DNA from: an uncultured Photobacterium sp. | GTDB taxonomy: Bacteria; Pseudomonadota; Gammaproteobacteria; Enterobacterales; Vibrionaceae | DNA: 36,611 bases | Direction of reading: 5' to 3' | Assembly: GCF_947039875.1 (NCBI RefSeq) | Contig: NZ_CAMRAN010000040.1 | Span: forward strand, 1 to 36,611 | Shown here: piece after piece, positions 34,194-36,611 of the stretch | Numbering within the stretch: the stretch's first letter is position 1 | Layout of the letters: every line of letters starts with the position of its first letter | Notes under the pieces: generated by a model | What the model was told of the DNA's origin: nothing | The model's database searches: none | Seen by the model: only the letters and a program-made list of their open reading frames with translations | Position numbers and translations under genes: made by a program

Positions 34194-34793
34194 ATGCGAA
34201 CTAGTCACTTACTGGAGCATTTGATGGAAGCCTTACGCTGTTTGCCTGGGGTTGGCCCTAAGTCAGCACAACGGATGGCTTTTAATTTGCTACAACGAAA
34301 TCGTCAAGGTGGCTTACAACTCGCTGATGCGTTAAATCAAGCCATGACTGAGATTGGTCATTGTCGTGATTGTCGTACGTTTACCGAAGATGATGTTTGT
34401 GCAATTTGTGATAATCCTCGGCGTAAAGAGAACGGTATTATTTGTGTGGTCGAAAGCCCTGCAGATATTGTAGCAGTAGAAGCTACCGGTCAATTTTCAG
34501 GACGTTACTTTGTATTAATGGGCCATCTATCGCCACTTGATGGTGTTGGCCCGGCAGATATTGGTCTTGATACATTAGAGTTTCGTTTACAAAAAGAAGC
34601 AATTAATGAAGTGATTTTAGCCACCAACCCAACGGTTGAGGGTGAGGCGACAGCCCATTATATTGCGGAACTTTGTCATGAATATGATGTACCTGCGAGC
34701 CGAATTGCTCACGGTGTACCTGTCGGTGGTGAGTTAGAATTGGTTGATGGCACTACGCTATCACACTCTCTTGCCGGAAGGCAGCGATTGTAG
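34194..34793 (+). CDS. recR: Recombination protein RecR
   Basis: The 199-residue protein has the N-terminal helix-hairpin-helix [14 protein letters not shown], the zinc finger CRDC-x8-CAIC and the Toprim domain ([15 protein letters not shown], then [11 protein letters not shown]). RecR works with RecO and RecF to load RecA at gaps. Its ATG lies 3 bases after the ybaB stop, so translation is probably coupled. A strong bidirectional terminator follows. Confidence 0.96.
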   Translation: MRTSHLLEHLMEALRCLPGVGPKSAQRMAFNLLQRNRQGGLQLADALNQAMTEIGHCRDCRTFTEDDVCAICDNPRRKENGIICVVESPADIVAVEATGQFSGRYFVLMGHLSPLDGVGPADIGLDTLEFRLQKEAINEVILATNPTVEGEATAHYIAELCHEYDVPASRIAHGVPVGGELELVDGTTLSHSLAGRQRL

Positions 34794-34808
34794 CCATGGT
34801 TATTATTG

Positions 34809-34848
34809 CAATAAAAAAACCGCGTTCTTTGAGCGCGGTTTTTTATTG
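34809..34848. terminator. Bidirectional terminator between recR and toxS
   Basis: An A-tract, CCGCG stem, TTCTTTGAG loop, CGCGG and T-tract make a near-symmetrical hairpin whose arms extend through the A/T tracts. It serves recR (plus) and toxS (minus). Confidence 0.9.
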
Positions 34849-34884
34849 CCTGCAATTTATGTGGCTATGCATACGCTAGTAGTG

Positions 34885-35433
34885 TTATTTGGTTGAATAT
34901 AACACTTTAGAGCCATGAGTGAGGCTGGTTAGTAATAATGTATGCTTGTTGATAATGTCAATACGACGACTTTCTTGAGCATTCATTCTAAAAATATCTC
35001 TAATAATATTTAACTGTTTACTATCAAAATCATGGTTTGAACCAGAAGTAATATCTTTGAATTCTAGTGGCTCTGTTAATAAATAACCGCCGCTAACGTC
35101 CCACCGACCTGATTCTGAAATATGAATCGTTAAAGGTTGTGGTTCATCACTGTGTAACTCAAGGATCGTGATCCGTGAATAAGTGTGGTTAGGTAAAAAT
35201 ACCATATTACTGCTTTGTTTTACTTTACGTAATTCTTGCAGTGAAGATTGTGGTAATGATTCTATTTGACTAACGGTCGTGCTTTGCCATTCACGCGACA
35301 TCAACAATTGTTGTTGCTTGTAGTCCGTTGAAAAATATACCCATGAACACAGAATAATAGAACTAGCCAAAATCAAAAATGGCCAGTATTTGTGCAACAG
35401 ACGGGGTATTTGGTTAGAGGCCGTTAGCGACAT
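34885..35433 (-). CDS. toxS: ToxS, periplasmic partner of ToxR
   Basis: The 182-residue protein has one N-terminal transmembrane segment (about residues 17-35, PFLILASSIILCSWVYF) followed by a periplasmic domain with the ESGRWDVSGGYLL and SRIDIINKHTLLL-type strands seen in ToxS. The start overlaps the end of toxR by 10 bases, implying coupled translation. ToxS stabilises ToxR and helps sense bile salts and other envelope signals. Confidence 0.88.
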   Translation of the reverse strand: MSLTASNQIPRLLHKYWPFLILASSIILCSWVYFSTDYKQQQLLMSREWQSTTVSQIESLPQSSLQELRKVKQSSNMVFLPNHTYSRITILELHSDEPQPLTIHISESGRWDVSGGYLLTEPLEFKDITSGSNHDFDSKQLNIIRDIFRMNAQESRRIDIINKHTLLLTSLTHGSKVLYSTK

Positions 35434-36293
35434 AAATTTGAGTTATCCTTACCGCTTGTTAGTAAGCGCAGTGTAACATTTTCTGCTGGCTGCTTACTGT
35501 TATGTAAATAGTTTAAATATAGTTGATTGTTTTGGCCACCAGTGACGATAACCTCAGACGGTTTCATATCTGGATTATTGTGATATTGAATGTAACTGTT
35601 AACACAGGTCTTGATCAGAGCCTGCCATTGTTTGATTTCAGTATTATTTTTAGAGGCATAAATAGTTACTCCATCAACATCAAATAAAGGTGTAAATGCA
35701 ACTGATTTTGGTGGCATGCTGATGTTCACAATTATCGGTAAAACAAAAGCAATCGCTAATGCTAACCAACCTTTCCATGAGAAAAGAGTTGATTTATTTT
35801 CAGTTAACGCTTCATCATGTGTTGCCGTCGATGTGCCGTTATATGTTTCTTTTCGGAGTGAAGATAGAATGGGTTCAAACTCCGGGGGCGTAGAAAGTAC
35901 CGCAGGCTCATCGATATCCGTTTCTGGTTCTAATGGTTGTTTTTGACAAATATAACCTTCTACACTGGCAATCATTTGATAGCCGCGTTTAGGCACTGTT
36001 TTTACAAATTCAGGCGATTTAGTTGAGTCTTTTAATGCCTTGCGTAAGGTTGAAATTGCTTGGGTTAGGCTTGAATCATCGACTTCAAACCCCTGTTCTC
36101 GCCATACATAATCATGGATCCGTTGGCGAGTAATAATTAGGCTAGGATCTTCAATGAGCAAACTTAAAGCTCGACTTTCATTACTACCAAGTCGAGTTAA
36201 TTCATTATTATCACATTTATCTATTAAGCTATTGTCATTTGGATCGAAAATAAAACGATTTCCAATCAAATACTTAGTTGCATTTGTTGTCAT
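35424..36293 (-). CDS. toxR: Transmembrane transcriptional activator ToxR
   Basis: The ATG at 36293 (289 aa) is chosen because the OmpR-type winged-helix domain begins a few residues on (YLIGNRFIFDPN); a frame 31 residues longer lacks family resemblance. The DNA-binding domain includes VWREQGFEVDDSSLTQAIS, then TLRKALKD and VKTVPKRGYQM. A linker with acidic and proline residues, a transmembrane helix (about residues 173-193, WLALAIAFVLPIIVNISM) and a periplasmic domain with two cysteines follow. In Photobacterium profundum the same protein controls porins in response to pressure. It is divergent from htpG. Confidence 0.92.
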   Translation of the reverse strand: MTTNATKYLIGNRFIFDPNDNSLIDKCDNNELTRLGSNESRALSLLIEDPSLIITRQRIHDYVWREQGFEVDDSSLTQAISTLRKALKDSTKSPEFVKTVPKRGYQMIASVEGYICQKQPLEPETDIDEPAVLSTPPEFEPILSSLRKETYNGTSTATHDEALTENKSTLFSWKGWLALAIAFVLPIIVNISMPPKSVAFTPLFDVDGVTIYASKNNTEIKQWQALIKTCVNSYIQYHNNPDMKPSEVIVTGGQNNQLYLNYLHNSKQPAENVTLRLLTSGKDNSNLCR

Positions 36294-36417
36294 TGGTTTA
36301 GCCTTGCCAGGGGTTTTATATAAATAGTATTTTATATGTTTTCTCTGAATACTATCTGAATCTAAAAATATAAAACCGTTACTCAAAAAATATAAAAATA
36401 AAAAACATGTTATTTTA

Positions 36418-36447
36418 GGTTGAAATCATACAGTTTGACCATATTTA
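36418..36447 (+). promoter_or_regulatory. htpG: Sigma-32-like heat-shock promoter of htpG
   Basis: GGTTGAA (36418-36424) and CCATATTTA (36439-36447) are separated by 14 bases, close to the CTTGAA-N13-17-CCCCATNTA consensus, with a start about 25-30 bases before the htpG start codon. It is weaker than consensus at the -10 (CC instead of CCCC). Confidence 0.5.
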
Positions 36448-36483
36448 TCTTTATATACTACTCATAATTTTTTTGGAGTCGAA

Positions 36484-36611
36484 ATGAGCGAGCAAACAGT
36501 TGATAATCAAAAGGAAACACGTGGCTTCCAGTCGGAAGTAAAACAACTACTGCATTTAATGATTCATTCTCTTTACTCTAATAAAGAGATTTTTTTACGT
36601 GAATTGATTTC
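36484..36611 (+). CDS. htpG: Chaperone HtpG (Hsp90), 5' end only
   Basis: The ORF starts [20 protein letters not shown] and continues with [21 protein letters not shown], the conserved first helix and lid of the Hsp90 ATPase domain. It runs off the right end of the window after 42 codons. GGAG stands 6 bases before the ATG. It sits divergent from toxR, a linkage shared across Vibrionaceae. Confidence 0.95.
   Translation, partial: MSEQTVDNQKETRGFQSEVKQLLHLMIHSLYSNKEIFLRELI

Overview
The window is AT-rich (about 40% GC by eye) and reads as a Vibrionaceae chromosome, most likely Photobacterium. The evidence is the toxR-toxS pair divergent from htpG, next to the recR-ybaB-dnaX-apt-ybaN block, an OmpH/OmpU-like porin, and Vibrio-like protein sequences throughout. 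The species call is inference.

Layout. (1) 1-3040 is accessory. A GIY-YIG-like ORF sits in what looks like an integron gene cassette, with a short attC-like hairpin at the left edge and no integrase in view. A long gene-poor stretch follows, with a compact GC-richer island. Then come three small, mostly basic proteins with long or structured leaders. (2) 3039-10360 holds a PACE efflux pump facing a LysR regulator, an AhpD-like protein, a VOC protein, nfsA, a divergent UvrB-type protein, a decayed ORF, a secreted hypothetical and a MarC-family protein. (3) 10450-21169 is nitrate assimilation. nasA on the minus strand diverges from cobA-nirB-nirD-narK-type transporter and a fused PP2C phosphatase/Ser-Thr kinase on the plus strand. 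Both sides carry near-consensus sigma-54 promoters, and an NtrC-like inverted repeat lies almost equidistant between them. (4) 21303-22505 is a wrecked RND efflux locus: the start of a membrane-fusion lipoprotein is joined by deletion to the last third of the pump. (5) 22951-30008 holds a membrane-anchored hypothetical, rsmS (with an internal 21-nt tandem repeat), priC, a TSUP transporter, dinG, a porin, a DUF2057 protein and a small zinc-finger protein. (6) 30316-36611 is the conserved ybaN-apt-dnaX-ybaB-recR block, then toxS-toxR (minus) and the start of htpG. dnaX keeps an A AAA AAG slippery site with a -1 frame stop six codons later.

The best-connected functional unit is the nitrate cluster. 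Nitrate is imported by the MFS transporter, reduced to nitrite by NasA and to ammonium by the siroheme enzyme NirBD; CobA supplies the siroheme precursor. Shared nitrogen control through sigma-54/NtrC is strongly suggested. The kinase/phosphatase at the end of the cluster has no function that can be assigned from sequence. No tRNA, rRNA, CRISPR array or intact insertion sequence was seen.
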